From NCBI GenBank assembly GCA_015680685.1, contig MNCI01002192.1:523367-587366 (forward strand): 64,000 nucleotides of DNA. The letters run 5' to 3'. The notes beneath the pieces were generated by a model, which searched no databases, was not told the origin of the DNA, and was given only the letters and a program-made list of their open reading frames with translations. The translations under genes and the position numbers were made by a program. Below are positions 24,240-36,320 of the stretch, one piece after another. The stretch's first letter is position 1. The number at the start of each line of letters is the position of its first letter. The DNA is from Gnetum montanum. Its lineage: Eukaryota > Streptophyta > Gnetopsida > Gnetales > Gnetaceae.

Positions 24240-24686
24240 AATTGGGACACGGACACAAAATGACAAAATTTGTGGAACTCATGGGGTTCCCGATAGTGGT
24301 GGCTCCTCCATGGGTGCCTTTCCTCTATCCTGTGCATCAGGCTTTTGAGATAGATACCATTGAAGAAGCACCTGACATTTCTCCTCTTCTATTTGAGGAT
24401 TATGAGCCATCCATGCTGATGTTCCAATGTTTGATGGAGTTGGCACTTTTCATGGACAAAGCAGTTGCAGGAACACTTGATTGGCCTTGACATGCCAAAT
24501 AGTCGTCATTCCTCTTCATAGGCTCGGGCCCTGACCTCTCCTCCCTTTGCTTGGATAGATTGTGCAGTAACAGGAGTTTTATGATGGATGCTAAATGATT
24601 ACCTTCTGCTTTGCATGTTCTGCATGAGGTCCTTGGCATGTTGCATCTTGAGAAGGTCCTCCTTGTTGTCTTCTTTTAGGGGCCAT
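24240..24686 (-). pseudogene. Start of the third ORF in E3 (truncated)
   Basis: The ATG at 24686 gives MAPKRRQQ, matching the MVPKR, MASKR and MIPKR starts at the same place in E1, E5 and EB. Only the N-terminal region remains before the PPT. The central block and the coiled-coil tail present in E1 and E5 are missing. Function unknown. Confidence 0.45.
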
Positions 24687-24962
24687 CTATAATCACACAA
24701 AGATCAATTGTTAGTAAGGTTATTGAAAAAAGTTCAATGATTTCATACCTTATTGATTGCCTTTAATAAATGTTGAATTCTTTACTTAGTGTGATTTTAA
24801 AGTTAGAGATTTTTCAAGGAAGTTGCCCTAAAAGTTTAATGTCGGACCTAGTTTTGAGGAACATTTGATAAGATAATGATAAAGGAAAGAATAGTTTTAG
24901 CAATGAAATACTCGGAGGGTATAAGATGATGTAGTGGCTTGCAACAAGTACAAATTACAAAA

Positions 24963-25018
24963 GTCATGTAAGTGGCTCCTCCCCAAAGTAGGTTCCAACC
25001 TATATGCCCTTGCGTAAC
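24963..25018 (-). other. Conserved hairpin block of E3
   Basis: The minus strand reads GTTACGCAAGGGC...CTTTGGGGAGGAGCCACTTACATGAC. It has the same layout as the E1 block at 12434-12490, with an imperfect stem. Confidence 0.55.
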
Positions 25019-25869
25019 CACACCTTAAGATGTCTGTAGGCACTAGAAGGGTTAAATGTAATCTATATCGATGCAACAAAACACACACATGTTGATACCA
25101 CCATGATGAGGTATGAATTCGATGTTATACAAGACACGAGTCACAAATATGTGAATAGCGAGATGGAATGAATTGGAGAAGGGATTGCAAAGATTGGGAC
25201 GTGAGGTAATTGACTCAGGGCACAATGAATCCTGCGTGTAAAGCATGATTAGCATGTCATTAACTCGTCATTCCAAGATCAAGACCGAGTCCATTCCTCT
25301 AATCAATGACATCGCATTGTTTCATCCCATGCTGAGCAACTATGAGAGTACCACAACAACAAGGTGTATGATCACTTGGCGTTTTGTTCAAGGGAGGAGT
25401 GACTTTTGTTTTGTGGCACTTTGTTTTTCACTTTCTCTCTCTTTTTTTTTTCACTTCACTGAATCCAGGGAAATCACCAACCTTTAGGCATGGGTGCATG
25501 TCTTTCCAGTGGGACCCCCTAGAACAATATTTGATTTTTGAGTGCCCTTTTGATTACTCTTACTCCCATTTTTCATTAGCTCTACAAGGATCTTAGTACA
25601 ACCACGTTGCATGATAACTCCCACAGACGTCACTAAAGAGAATCCGCAAGTCCATCCTTCTTCATTCTGGGTACAATGAACACAAAATTAATTCTAAGTT
25701 TTAAGAATGTCAAGAATATCATTGTACCCTCAAACAGAACCTCTTATTTGTAGAATGGATGAATGGGTGTAATGGGCTCACTGTACAAATAATTAGTTAC
25801 CTGAGACTCGATACCATAGAATAACACCTCAACCAACGAGCCACATGAGTGCTTTATTCATGGATGAGA

Positions 25870-25975
25870 TCACTCATAAAAAGATAAAAAGATAAAAGGA
25901 TAGAATAATAAATTAAAAGGTGAAAAAATGGAAAACAAAAAGTTGAAAAATTAAAGAAATAGAAAAACATTTATT
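25870..25975 (-). repeat. A-rich (sense T-rich) low-complexity tract of E3
   Basis: Repeated AAAAAGATAAAAGG and AAATTAAAGAAAT units. On the element's sense strand this is the T-rich tract that follows pol in E1 and E4, but here it directly follows gag. Confidence 0.6.
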
Positions 25976-25999
25976 AATTCTGTGTTGTTAGAATGGAGG

Positions 26000-27582
26000 A
26001 TACCCCCCATAACTAAATGGTTGAGCATGGCTAGAATTAATAAATGGAAGGTGGGGATCCTTGCATGTTGGAAATATTGGGACCTAGTCATACTTACCCC
26101 ATTGGGGTTCACACACTTGATTAGAGTTGACATAGTGGGGCAAGTTATAAGATGTGGTTAATTTATAAGGAGTTGACCCACTATGGTACTTGTGACTGTA
26201 AGATGGTATGCAGGGATCAACATGTCTCCCCATGTGGCAATATTCATTGGGTCCCATGGTTTTTGGAGTATTGAGTGGTGGTCTTGATAAGGTAGCATGA
26301 GGCATTGGGTTCGAAGAGGAAGATGCACCACAGTGTTGGATTTGTGTTGAGTATGAGTCTACAGTGGTTCTTGAACTGTGGTGTCCCTTTCAATGGTCAC
26401 ATCTAAAGAAAGGATGCCTTCGATGTTGTGAAGGACCTCCACTGCTATTGACAGTAGCAGCACAAGTAACGTTTGCGGATTGGCGCTGTGGTGCAAAATC
26501 TTCTAGCATAGTTGGCGGGGATGTAGAAGGGGGTGAAGTACGAGAATATTGAGGTTGAGTAGAAGTGTAAGGCATGTGAGGTGGTGATCTTGTTGGAGAG
26601 GACATGGGTGGATAGTACTTGGGAGAATGATAATGATGAGGTGAGGTAGAGGATGCTGATCCCGTTGGAGAAATAGAGTGTTGAACATAATAAGCATTTG
26701 GTGTTGCAACATACGAAGGGTATGGTTCAGTTGGTGGTGGCCTCCCCCATGACTAAGGTTTTTGCCACTGTGGTTGGACACAATATTTTTGTACGAACTC
26801 TGGATGTAACATTCCTCCCCAATGCTTATGTAAATGTGACAAGATTAGACATTGACCTTTGGGGTGATCGTACAAGAAAATATTACATTGATATGTATGA
26901 TTGGCAGTTGAGTTCTTATTCTTATTCTCTTCTACCCTTTGTTTCGATTGTCCCGTGGTGTCTTGTCTTGTTTCGTAATTTGGCATAGTTTTTCCTCTAA
27001 TAATGTTGGCATATTCTTCACATCTTTCATGTACCCAGTTCGTCATCTTATTGATCTTTGCCTCAATTTCATCTAGTGATTGTAGGATTGGCAAAGATGA
27101 TTCCACCTCCTCGAAGTGAGTGGATTTCTCCTCTTCATGATCATGGACCCTTGTTGAGTTAAGATTTTGGTCCTGTTGAGAATTTTCAACATTCTCCCAN
27201 NNNNNNNNNNNNNNNNNNNNNNNNNNNNNNNNNNNNNNNNNNNNNNNNNNNNNNNNNNNNNNNNNNNNNNNNNNNNNNNNNNNNNNNNNNNNNNNNNNNN
27301 NNNNNNNNNNNNNNNNNNNNNNNNNNNNNNNNNNNNNNNNNNNNNNNNNNNNNNNNNNNNNNNNNNNNNNNNNNNNNNNNNNNNNNNNNNNNNNNNNNNN
27401 NNNNNNNNNNNNNNNNCATAGGTTTGATATCTTTCATTGAAAAGTTCTACCATTGTTGGCCAACGTCAAATTAAGTTTGGTTTTAATGACCTATACCATA
27501 CCTTTGCTTGGCCAACGAGTGTCAAATAAAAGAGATTAAGCTTTTGCCACCCATTATCAATATTGTTCCATGTACAGGCATN
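26000..27582 (-). pseudogene. gag remnant of E3
   Basis: On the minus strand, about 27560-27420 encodes the gag core (W-NIDNGWQKLNLFYLTL, then AKVWYRSLKPNLI and MVELFNERYQTY). After an N gap, 27106-26753 is open and contains IEAKINKMTNWVHERCEEYA, CNIFLYDHPKGQC and KHWGGMLHPEFV, the nucleocapsid-side region. A Pro/His/Gln-rich tail follows to about 26000. The same order is present in E1 and E4. The start of gag is lost in the misassembled segment near 27582. It is better preserved than the gag of E1, in line with a younger element. Confidence 0.65.
27200..27416. other. Assembly gap (217 N)
   Basis: Run of N inside the E3 gag remnant. Confidence 1.
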
Positions 27583-27770
27583 AGACAACGAACTGCGATC
27601 AACGTGTAACTATCTAGATACCACAACTAGCCTGTCCACGAAGTTCAATTGGATCGTGTCTGAGCGCTCGTATTCATATGGTTGAGTGTAGGAATACCTT
27701 GCCACTCATCATTGGTGCCATTGTCGAGACAGTGCTAGTTATCTAGATTAGTTATATCATACAAGGTCAC
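27583..27770 (+). other. Inverted redundant contig (assembly artefact)
   Basis: Bounded by single Ns at 27582 and 27771. Its first 148 or so bases are, by eye, the exact reverse complement of 27772-27919 (PBS plus LTR end), followed by about 40 more bases of E3 5' internal sequence ending GTCAC. It fits as a contig placed in the wrong orientation without merging the overlap. Confidence 0.75.
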
Positions 27771-27771
27771 N

Positions 27772-27789
27772 GTCTCGACAATGGCACCA
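27772..27789 (-). promoter_or_regulatory. Primer-binding site of E3
   Basis: The minus strand reads TGGTGCCATTGTCGAGAC directly beside the 5' LTR end CATCA. It is the same PBS type as in E1. Confidence 0.7.
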
Positions 27790-27790
27790 A

Positions 27791-28681
27791 TGATGAGTGG
27801 CAAGGTATTCCTACACTCAACCATATGAATACGAGCGCTCAGACACGATCCAATTGAACTTCGTGGACAGGCTAGTTGTGGTATCTAGATAGTTACACGT
27901 TGATCGCAGTTCGTTGTCTTCCCACTTAGACTAGTATTTGCTTTGTCATGTATGGTTTAGTCCAAAGTTAGGCGTATGCTGTGATCCTGAACTACTACTA
28001 CTCCTAGAGACAATGGAGAATAATATTGATTAAACTAATGAGTAATAGGAAATGAAGTATAAGCTAACCCAAGTGCGATGAGCATCCATTCCTTAATCAT
28101 CCATACACATCTTGGACCTCGTGCATGACTATTACTAGGATTACCAAGCGTAGATCCTAGGTACGCTACTGGGTTACCAAGTAGTCACACTTAAATGCTC
28201 GTGATTAAGTCATACTCATTCCACATTTAACAACAGGAATAGGAAATGATGATAAAGAAATATTAACTAAGAAAAAAATAAATAAAAATAACAATTAACA
28301 AGAATAATTAAACAATTAAAACTAAGTGAATGCTGCAATGATGAAGTAATCTCGATCTTTATTTCCAGTCATGTGCGTGTCCAAGTACGTCACACTCGAA
28401 TAAAGGTGCTGTACAATTACAAGCATCACACTGTGGGCATGCACTGGGAAAATAATCTAACTCCTATGAAAACAAACTGCAAGAGTCTAGCTACAATTGA
28501 CAAAAATATTCTTAAATGGGGCAGAAGGCCCTCTTATTTATAGGCTAGGATAGACGGTTGTGTAAACAGGGCCATGTCGACGCAGGAAGGCTACGTCGAC
28601 GGGGCCGCGTCAATGCAGACGCATATACAAGGCCCCGTATATGTGGCCTAGTTGACGCAGTGACGAGATAGCACTTCATCA
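27791..28681 (-). repeat. 5' LTR of E3 (891 bp)
   Basis: Plus-strand limits are TGATGAGTGGCAAGG and GCACTTCATCA. The minus-strand TATA box TATAAATAAGAG is at about 28541. The U3 CpG-rich array at 28570-28665 has GTCGACGCAGG, TACGTCGACGGGG and GTTGACGCAGTGACG. Confidence 0.85.
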
Positions 28682-29103
28682 ACACACATGACCCCTTTGA
28701 ACATATGTGTGACACTTGGTAGCTCAGAAATGGTTAGAGTTTGAGAACCCAACAGTGTTTACATGAAGTTCAAGATGTTTCAGAGAAGTGGGGATGGTTA
28801 CTTATGTTAGGTTAAATTAGACAATAGTTCACTTAGCATTTAATTACTCTCACTTTCATTATTTTTTTTAGGCAATCAAATTAATAAAATATAAAATGAT
28901 AAAAATCTTATGCCTCAGTCACACTTAACCATACACTTGCATTTCACAAGTGAGGTTGGGAAGACAACAAATGGACAACATGAACTCACCATTTACCTCT
29001 AGTGTACTTGGTAATTAAAGTCTACAGAATCTGATTGGATCGCACATGAACACCTATGATTCGTATGGTTGGGCATAGGGGTACCTCGTCGCTCATCACT
29101 CAT

Positions 29104-29551
29104 ATTTTGGAGAAACATAAGATCTCCAAATTAGAACTCTATAACTCAACATTACATACAAGAATCAAACCCATAAGTTGAATCTTTAAAATCAAAAGCC
29201 CTATCATCCAAACATTGCTATTTTAACTTTTTATTACTCTTACTAGGTATAAAATTATAATTTCTAAACATATGAATTTGGAAACTTAAAGAAATAAAAT
29301 AACAAAAGTTGAGTGTTGGCTAAAATCTAACACTTGCATGTTTATGCCACTTTCATCCCTTGCTCAAGACATATTTAAAAATGATTTTTTAGCATAGTAT
29401 GATTTGCAATTCATTGGTATCCCAATATGAACCCACTACATCTTTTAGACCCTTTTGCAATTCCCCATTATAAAAGTGTTACAATCTACAATTTTCTTAA
29501 AATCATTCACACATATAAACTTGAAATTTAGATGCATTTCAACATGATAGG
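29104..29551. other. AT-rich spacer, nothing recognised
   Basis: Between the solo LTR and E5. No open frame of note and no recognised repeat; it may be older flanking LINE debris. Confidence 0.4.
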
Positions 29552-30345
29552 TGATGAGTAGTGAGAGTTCCCAATGCCAAACCATACAAGTCAAAAGTGT
29601 ACACATGTGACCATATTCTAATCCATGAATAGGACAATATTTTATATTAGTGTGTTAATAGTAGGTTCATTATCATTGTCTTCCTACTAAAGTTAGTAAG
29701 GGCTAAAATGTATTGTTTAACACATAGTAAAGTATATGATCAATTAATGCTGGTTGGCTCTTAAATACTAAGGTAAAACATAATGAAATGAATGTAAAAT
29801 ATATTAACTAAGGAATAATAGAAATAAATTGCTAACTAGCCTAATGATGATAAGTATTTGTTCCTGACTTGTCGTGCATGCCTTGGGATAATATAATTGC
29901 CATTGGGATTACCAAATGACTTACTACTGAGTGAATCAAGATAAGTCACTACTAGGCTAGCAAACGATTATATTTGTGTGCTTGAAATTAGTCATACTTA
30001 TTCTACCAAGTAATTAATGAATATGAAAAAAGTAAATAATATTGTAAATGTAATTGACACTGGAAATGTTAAATGGAAGTGAAAAGTAAATCTAGTCTAA
30101 GTAAAATCTACAGTGATGAAGAACAATCTGAATCTTTATTGTTAGATATAAAGTACATCCAAGTATACTTCACTCAAATAAAGATGGCATAAAACTGTTT
30201 ATCATCACACTATGGGCACTCACAACTATCTTCAAATTCAAGAAATAAAATTGTAAGAGTTTAGCTAAGGGTTCAACCAAAAGATAAGTTTGGCATAATA
30301 GTGGGCTTATATTTGTAGGCATGACCTCAACCTACTACACTGCAT
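29552..30345 (-). repeat. 3' LTR of E5
   Basis: It starts TGATGAGTAGTGAGAGTTCCC on the plus strand and is related throughout to the other minus-strand LTRs. The inner boundary is blurred: TGCATTCATGATTGACTAAAAACTTGTCCTTAAG suggests that most of the PPT was deleted. Confidence 0.65.
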
Positions 30346-30599
30346 TCATGATTGACTAAAAACTTGTCCTTAAGTTAGAACAAAATGAGGATAGAGTTGT
30401 TAAAAAAATAATAGGATCATACAAACATAACATCATACTATATATAGACTAACTACTAGATGACTCCGAGTGTCACATATTAATTTAAGTGGGCTACAAA
30501 AAGATCATGTGAAACATTAATGACAATGAATGACAAAAGTAGATGAACAACAAATTCATAAAAATGGTTAATGTAAATCTTCATGTTATTTATGGTGGT

Positions 30600-32048
30600 G
30601 GTAGCCCTTGCTATACCAGTGGTTCTTAAGGCTTCTTTCCTAATGCTATTAACTTTTTCATGTAAAAATAATTTAGTGGAGTTCTCAGTTCTTCTTCTTT
30701 TGGCCTAGGATCATTAACTATCCATAAAAAATTTGCAAGATTTTCTATTGTAGGCATTACCCAAGGACATGGCAACTATGAGAATAATTCAAAAGCCTTG
30801 GCCAATTTTTGTATGTCATGATAGTCATTCATTCTCTTGGCCAAGTTTGTTGCTACATCCTTCTTATCATGATAATTGGCCTTAACTACTTATAGTTCAA
30901 AATTAGTAATATTCATTTTTTATTGTGTCCATAGGGTTTGTAAACTTATTTTTATACATTAAGTACATTGTTGACAGTTTCTACTCCAATTCATTCCTAG
31001 GTTTCCATGCTATTAACATGACCAAGTCGACATATCAAAGATTCACCAACTTCATGTACTTTGTAAGATCCTCAATATGCAAATCTTTAACGTTGAGTTC
31101 TACCTAATGTGCCAATGTAAGACTATCTAGAATGGGCTGCTAGTTTGGTAATTGCTATATGACATTGCTAATTTTGGCCTTTTCCATTTAAATCTCCTTC
31201 TTATTAATTTGCTTATGCATGCTCACTTGGTCTTTAAAATGTTATTTCAATTTTTCATGCTTCTTGGCCTTATTTTTCCATGCACTAATCTCTATTATAG
31301 GCTTCTATCAAATGGTATAGACTTTTTCCATTGATAGAACCTTATTTTCTCTGGCCAATTTTTTAATCTTGAGGATAACTCTATTAAATTACTCCTTAAG
31401 CTATTTCAAGCTCTTCTTCAATTGAATATTTTCCTTTTTGGCATTAGTTAATCTCCTATTCTCTATAGTAAGCCTTTTATTTCTTCTTCTAATGTAGTAA
31501 TTACCTTAACATGAGCATATTTGTTAGCATTTGCAGCATATGCATCTCACGTTGCCTTTTCCTTTTCCATTTCTAACTACTTCTACTTTGCCATTAGTTG
31601 ATTTACTTGTTTTGTTTTGAATTTTTCTAGATATTCTAGTGTCACATAGTTAGGTATATCTTGGTTCTGAATCTTGAGTTGTGCTAATTCATCTTGTAAC
31701 CTTTGGATCTTCAACTTAGCATGTTGTAGTCTTGTTTTAGATATCACTAGCTTTCCTTTGGTGGAAATCAATTTAGACTATACTGTAGTTATGTCATCAC
31801 AACTATCAATGAGATCCTACATAATTTGGTCCATTTGCATTAGTTTATCAATTGCATCTTCATGCTTGCCAACAGTCAGAATGTCTTTGTCTTTGTCTTT
31901 GTGTTTTTCACATGTTCTAGTTATTGCTTAGACATCATTAATTCTTGTAAAATTACTAGATGACACAACTAGAACATTAAAATCCTTCTTGTTATGGTTT
32001 GTGATAAACTTAGTAGCTTCTTGTTCATCCTTACACTACATGATCACT
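30600..32048 (-). pseudogene. Third ORF of E5, C-terminal coiled-coil part
   Basis: Minus-strand frames are rich in Lys, Glu, Leu and Gln. The stretch 31771-31583 reads STKGKLVISKTRLQHAKLKI and then LQDELAQLKIQ, matching ATKGKLIMAEMKVEHVENEL and LQEELVAL at about 14840-14930 in E1. A coiled coil is likely. Interrupted at 32048 by E4; the N-terminal part continues at 41247. Confidence 0.55.
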
Positions 32049-32869
32049 TGGTGAATCATGTTTTGACTAGCCCCGATATTGGATACCCGATATCAGATCC
32101 CAAGAAACAATGTCAAATATTTGATATCGTGGGGTATATGCATACCTATAAATATAGTGCTTTGGCTCACTATTTTCATATATTTTTTCTCATAGCATAG
32201 CGAAGCTCTTGTTGTTTGTTTTTTCCAAAGTTAGAATATTTTCTAAGTGGTCGTAGCAGGAGTTTGAGTGTGTATGGATATTTGTTCGAGCATTGATGTA
32301 CCTAAGCATAGTAATGTGATAGGAATAAAAAATATTTTGATAATATTTGAAGCATTAAGAATAGATTAATTTATCCTTTAATGCATTTTATATTCATGCA
32401 CTTTACTTTAATGCATTTTCATTAAGTAATTAATTTTTAGCTGTTAATGAACACAGGCATGACCACTTCGAGCATATGTGTAGCACTTGGTAACCTAGAA
32501 ACACTTAACATTTGGTAACCTAGCAGCACCACATGCATTCAAGATGTGTTTGGAGAGTGGAAATGGGTACTTGTGTTAGGCTACCTAGGCAATAGACAAA
32601 TTAGATCTTAAATTACTCTACCTCTCATTCTGGTTCTAGGTGATTAAACTTATAAACTATAAAATGATAAAAATCACATACCTCAGTTACACTTAACCAT
32701 ATACTTGTACAAAATAAGTGGAACTAAGAAGACAATGATCATTTCAATTAGATTTCACTTTCTTGAAACCAATGTAGCCACAGACTTAAGGTTTATAGAG
32801 TTCGATCGAATCGTGCATGAACGCTTGTGATTCGTATGGTTGGGTGTAGGGGTACCTCGTCGCTCATCA
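32049..32869 (+). repeat. 5' LTR of E4 (821 bp)
   Basis: It starts TGGTGAATCATG. A GATATT/GATATC array is at 32075-32135, TATA box CCTATAAATA at about 32147, and the end is GTATGGTTGGGTGTAGGGGTACCTCGTCGCTCATCA. Confidence 0.85.
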
Positions 32870-32870
32870 T

Positions 32871-32890
32871 TGGCATCATTGTTAGGAACC
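32871..32890 (+). promoter_or_regulatory. Primer-binding site of E4
   Basis: TGGCATCATTGTTAGGAACC follows the LTR end by one base. It is a decayed form of the Athila tRNA-Asp-type site. Confidence 0.65.
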
Positions 32891-33030
32891 ATTTAGTTGT
32901 TACATGTGCTATCTAGGATTTAGTGAAAAAATATTCAAATTTTTTAAACGAACCTTAGAGTCATATCACATCTTAAGATTACTACAACAATTTTAAGAAG
33001 CACACTACATTTTTATTTTTCTAACATAAA

Positions 33031-35420
33031 ATGTCTTCTTCTCATAGGAGTGATTCTTTGTCCAAGTCTAATGAAGTACATCAGTCAGTGCCTCAACAAT
33101 AGTAAGTGGTATATGCTCATCTTGATGAGTATGTACCAAATTTCACCTTCATCCTATACTAGGATGAATAGTTGCGATGGCATGACATGGAGGGCAACAT
33201 TGTGTTGTCGCTTGTTCGATCTATTCCTGTAATGCTTCAAAAAATGCTTATATGATAGGGTCTTCAAGTACTTCATGCTAAGTACATGGTGCATGATAAT
33301 GACACTAGGGATTATCATCCCATTGAGGCACAACATCTAAGGAGTCGCTAGTTAGAACAACATTATGAATTTGTGAAGCAAAAAGGATTTAATGATTCCC
33401 CATTCTTGTTGTACCAAAAAGAGGATGGAGAACCCTTATTTGGGGGGTTTTTCATGTAGTGAAATTCCTCTCTTTGACTTTGGTGAAGGAGGTGAAAACC
33501 AAAACTTGCAGTCCAAAATTCACAATCTTGGTTCTGGCAAGAATGGATCCAATGACAAAGAAGGATCCAAAGAGGTAAGTCAAGGTAGAGATGCAGACAA
33601 GAAACAATATCATGATCATGGTCATGATCATTGACGAGGTGGTAGCAGGAATTGTGATAGTGCTAGTTCTTCTTCTTTTTTACCTTCATCATCATCCTCT
33701 TCTTCTTCTGGCTTTAATTAGAACCACAGGGGGCATGATAGTGATGGAGGTAACTAACGATACTAAAATGATCAAAGGGACCATTAGGCAAGGCAAGATT
33801 AGGGATGTGGGCATTCGAGAGAGGCACAAAGCCATGAATGAAGGGGTAGAAGAAGGAATTAGAGGCACCAAAATCAAGTTCTTGATGAGCCTTTGCTTGT
33901 TGCCTGGAGTATGCTAAACATCATAGAGGTAGTACAAATTCTAACAAGGCATGTAAAGGACAATTGAATCAAAAGTCTAGACATGAGTAATATCCTTTAG
34001 TTTGCAGGGGAATATAACTCGGATCCTTAGAATCATCTCCAAGCTTTTGAAGATGCATGTGCCTTGTAAAATATATAGAATGAGTGGAAAAAACTTAAGT
34101 TATTCACAAGGACACTCATTAAAGAAGTAGAAAACTGGTATCGGTCCTTAGAACTGCAATTTATCAAACGATGGAGTATGATGCTTGAATTATTCAATGA
34201 CAAATATCAAACATACTTCAAAGTATCCAACTTGAGAAGGTAGATCCAAGGATGAAAATAAGGAACACACAAACCATTTGATGCTGCCATTAGTCGATAT
34301 TATTCCTTAATGCATAGATGTCCTGGCCATGGTTATTCTCAATTAGATCAACTTTGCCACATTGTAGATAGGCTTTGATATGAAATGAGGAGAACCCTTG
34401 GTGTGTATGTTTAAGGGTGACTATCAAAATTAAGTGCCCAACAGATCCAAAGATTAATTAAGCAAGTAGTTAAAGAGGAAGGTGAATTAAAAAAATGTGA
34501 AAGTGTAAAAGAATATAATTAATATCCTTCAATTCACAAGCGAGAGGTTTGATTTTCTGATAGTGAGTAAGAATCAACACTTGATGAGGTGGTGTATAGG
34601 AAAGCCTTACCACCTCAAAAATTTTAATTTGAAATTACAACCAAGGTTGATTAGTTATGGGACTCCATGAATAGAAGATTTCAAGTTGTCCTAAAAATTG
34701 TTGAAGAGTTCAAAGAACGAGGTAGTGATCATAGATGTAGGAGGTGCAAGGAAGTTGAACATGCCTATCAAAGAGGTAAGGGCAAGATTGATCAATAGAA
34801 GAAGTTGTAAAAAATTACTAAGATGATGATGGTGGGTGAGATGTTTGCTAGTATGAACATCCTAAGATATGTTGCCCCATAGTGTCACACTTATAGGAGT
34901 TTGGGGTGTATGCTTTGAATCTACAATTAGCACAAAAGCAAAAACCCAGAAAATTATCTTATCCTCAAGGTAACCCTAGGAAGTTCCACTAGCAACAACA
35001 ATATTATCAAAGTGGAACTCCATTGCAACCATATCAGCAATATTAATAATGGCAACAACCACGTTCATGGGTGCTAGCACCACCAAGGTAGTAATACCCT
35101 TACTGATAACTTGATCTCTATGGGTATTATGTTTAACAACCCTTGTCTCCATGTGACTTCTCTAGTCACATTTCTACTTTTCAATCTTACTACCATCCTT
35201 CTAATTATTATTGAACTCATTCTCCATGTGCAAGAAGGGATACCACCTTTTATCCTTATCCTCCTCCTATTTTTGCACATCTTCCTCCTCCCTCAACATA
35301 GCTACCACCTGCTCCACCCATGCAAGATGAACTTCCAACTCAACTGCAATAATGCAATGCTACTAGGGTCATTAATATACAACTGGTTCATCAACATAGT
35401 GGTTTAGATACTTGATCAAA
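33031..35420 (+). pseudogene. gag remnant of E4
   Basis: The ATG at 33031 gives MSSSHRSDSLSKSNEV. VPNFTFIL and MEGNIVLSL follow, as in E1. The gag core at about 34080-34230 reads EWKKLKLFTRTLIKEVENWY and then RSLELQFIKRWSMMLELFND. About 34850-34890 matches the YEHPK nucleocapsid-side block, and the region to 35400 is Gln/Pro/Tyr-rich. In-frame stops and frameshifts make it non-functional. Confidence 0.65.
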
Positions 35421-35599
35421 GAAAATACCTTTGTTCCAACCACATAGTTTGCCTAAGCCCTTGAATACACCTACAGTTGAAAACCATGTTCCTCCATCTT
35501 CCTCTATATGAAATTCCTTTAAGTCCCCTTCAAACCAAACATTATGCAGTATTCATACTGTGATGCTTACTCATGTTGTCTCTGATTGGATCCATGCTA

Positions 35600-36040
35600 G
35601 CAACCTTCCCAGGAAGTTAGCAGATCTTGGAAGTGATCTAATTTATTTGTAGATTATTAGGAACACACCATGTAAGGCTCTTCTTAATTCTAGTTCTAGT
35701 GTCAACATGATCTTTCATGAGATGTATACTGCATGAAACCTACCTTCTTTAAAGAAGAGCAATATCAAATTAGAATTGGCAGATCAATCCATCATTGTTT
35801 CATTGGGATTGGTAGAAGACATTGTGACCACTATCTATGGATGGTCTTATCTTGTTAATTTCCTAGTGATCAAGGTGGAGAACTACAAAGGGGACTTCCC
35901 AATCATGGGAAAGGCATGGCTAAGCACCATTGATGTAAGAATGGACATGAGAATATGTGTTCTTAAAAAATGGATAGCTAGTCATAATCAATGCCAATCT
36001 TACTCTAGAATAGAAAAAGATGCTATTAAACATGGTTGAA
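35600..36040 (+). pseudogene. Aspartic protease remnant of E4
   Basis: KALLNSSSSVNMI at about 35670-35710 is where the D-T/S-G active site of retropepsins belongs. Here Asp reads as Asn, so the active site is lost. SLGLVEDIVTTIYGWSYLVN and then FPIMGKAWLSTIDVRMDMR (within 35776-36000) are the body and the ILGRPFL-like block. It aligns with 10500-10880 in E1. Confidence 0.65.
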
Positions 36041-36124
36041 AAATGATTAGTAGCATTTACCTAGTCATATCTTGAACTCACAAGAATTGATCTTAGGATA
36101 TGCTAGTATTACATCTACACCAAC

Positions 36125-36320
36125 CTAGTCATGAAGCCAAAGAGACAACCACAAAGGCAATTGAATCCCAAATTGAAGCAGAACATTAAGGAGAAAATCG
36201 AACAAGTCCTCAAGGGAGGGTTCATTTTTCCCATTATAGATAGTAAATGGGTTAATCCACTTGTTATTATGCCTAAGAAAGGTGGCAAGTGGCTGGTCTA
36301 TATTGATTTTCAACTACTAA
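36125..36320 (+). pseudogene. Reverse transcriptase N-terminal fragment of E4
   Basis: An open stretch gives RQLNPKLKQNIKEKIEQVLK, GGFIFPIIDSKWVNPLVIMP and KKGGKWLVYIDF. This is the gypsy RT entry block (RRLNP...PISDSKWVSPV..VPKKGG). It ends at 36320, where an inverted LTR fragment begins. The catalytic YxDD region is not present anywhere in the element, so this copy cannot encode active RT. Confidence 0.8.

Larger units (their letters stand above)
23394..28681 (-). mobile_element. E3: minus-strand Athila-like element without pol, youngest copy here
   Basis: Minus-strand element with LTRs at 27791-28681 (5') and 23394-24106 (3'). They are very similar over their shared length; the 3' copy lacks about 180 bp where the single N at 23680 stands. 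Inside, in element order, are PBS, gag (about 27582-26000 with an N gap), an A-rich tract (25975-25870), the hairpin block (25018-24963), the start of the third ORF (24686) and the PPT (24117-24107). No protease, RT or integrase is seen. The flanking ACAAG (23389-23393) and ACACA (28682-28686) may be a decayed duplication. The piece 27583-27770 is an inverted redundant contig. Confidence 0.8.
22935..29098 (+). mobile_element. Solo LTR of an Athila-like element, interrupted by E3
   Basis: The two pieces, 22935-23393 and 28682-29098 (876 bp together), form one LTR related to those of E4. It starts TGATGAATCATG, then has a U3 array of GATATT/GATATC repeats at 22962-23055, TATA box CCTATAAATA at about 23072, and a polyadenylation-like AATAAAG. 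It ends CGTATGGTTGGGCATAGGGGTACCTCGTCGCTCATCA. It is flanked by the perfect duplication CTCAT with no PBS after it and no PPT before it, as expected after LTR-LTR recombination. Confidence 0.8.

Noticed and set aside
27073-27453. Frames made mostly of X residues
   Set aside because: Translation through the N gap; only the ends are real gag sequence.
27583-27930. Biological inverted repeat or hairpin system
   Set aside because: Identical arms bounded by single Ns fit a misoriented overlapping contig better.
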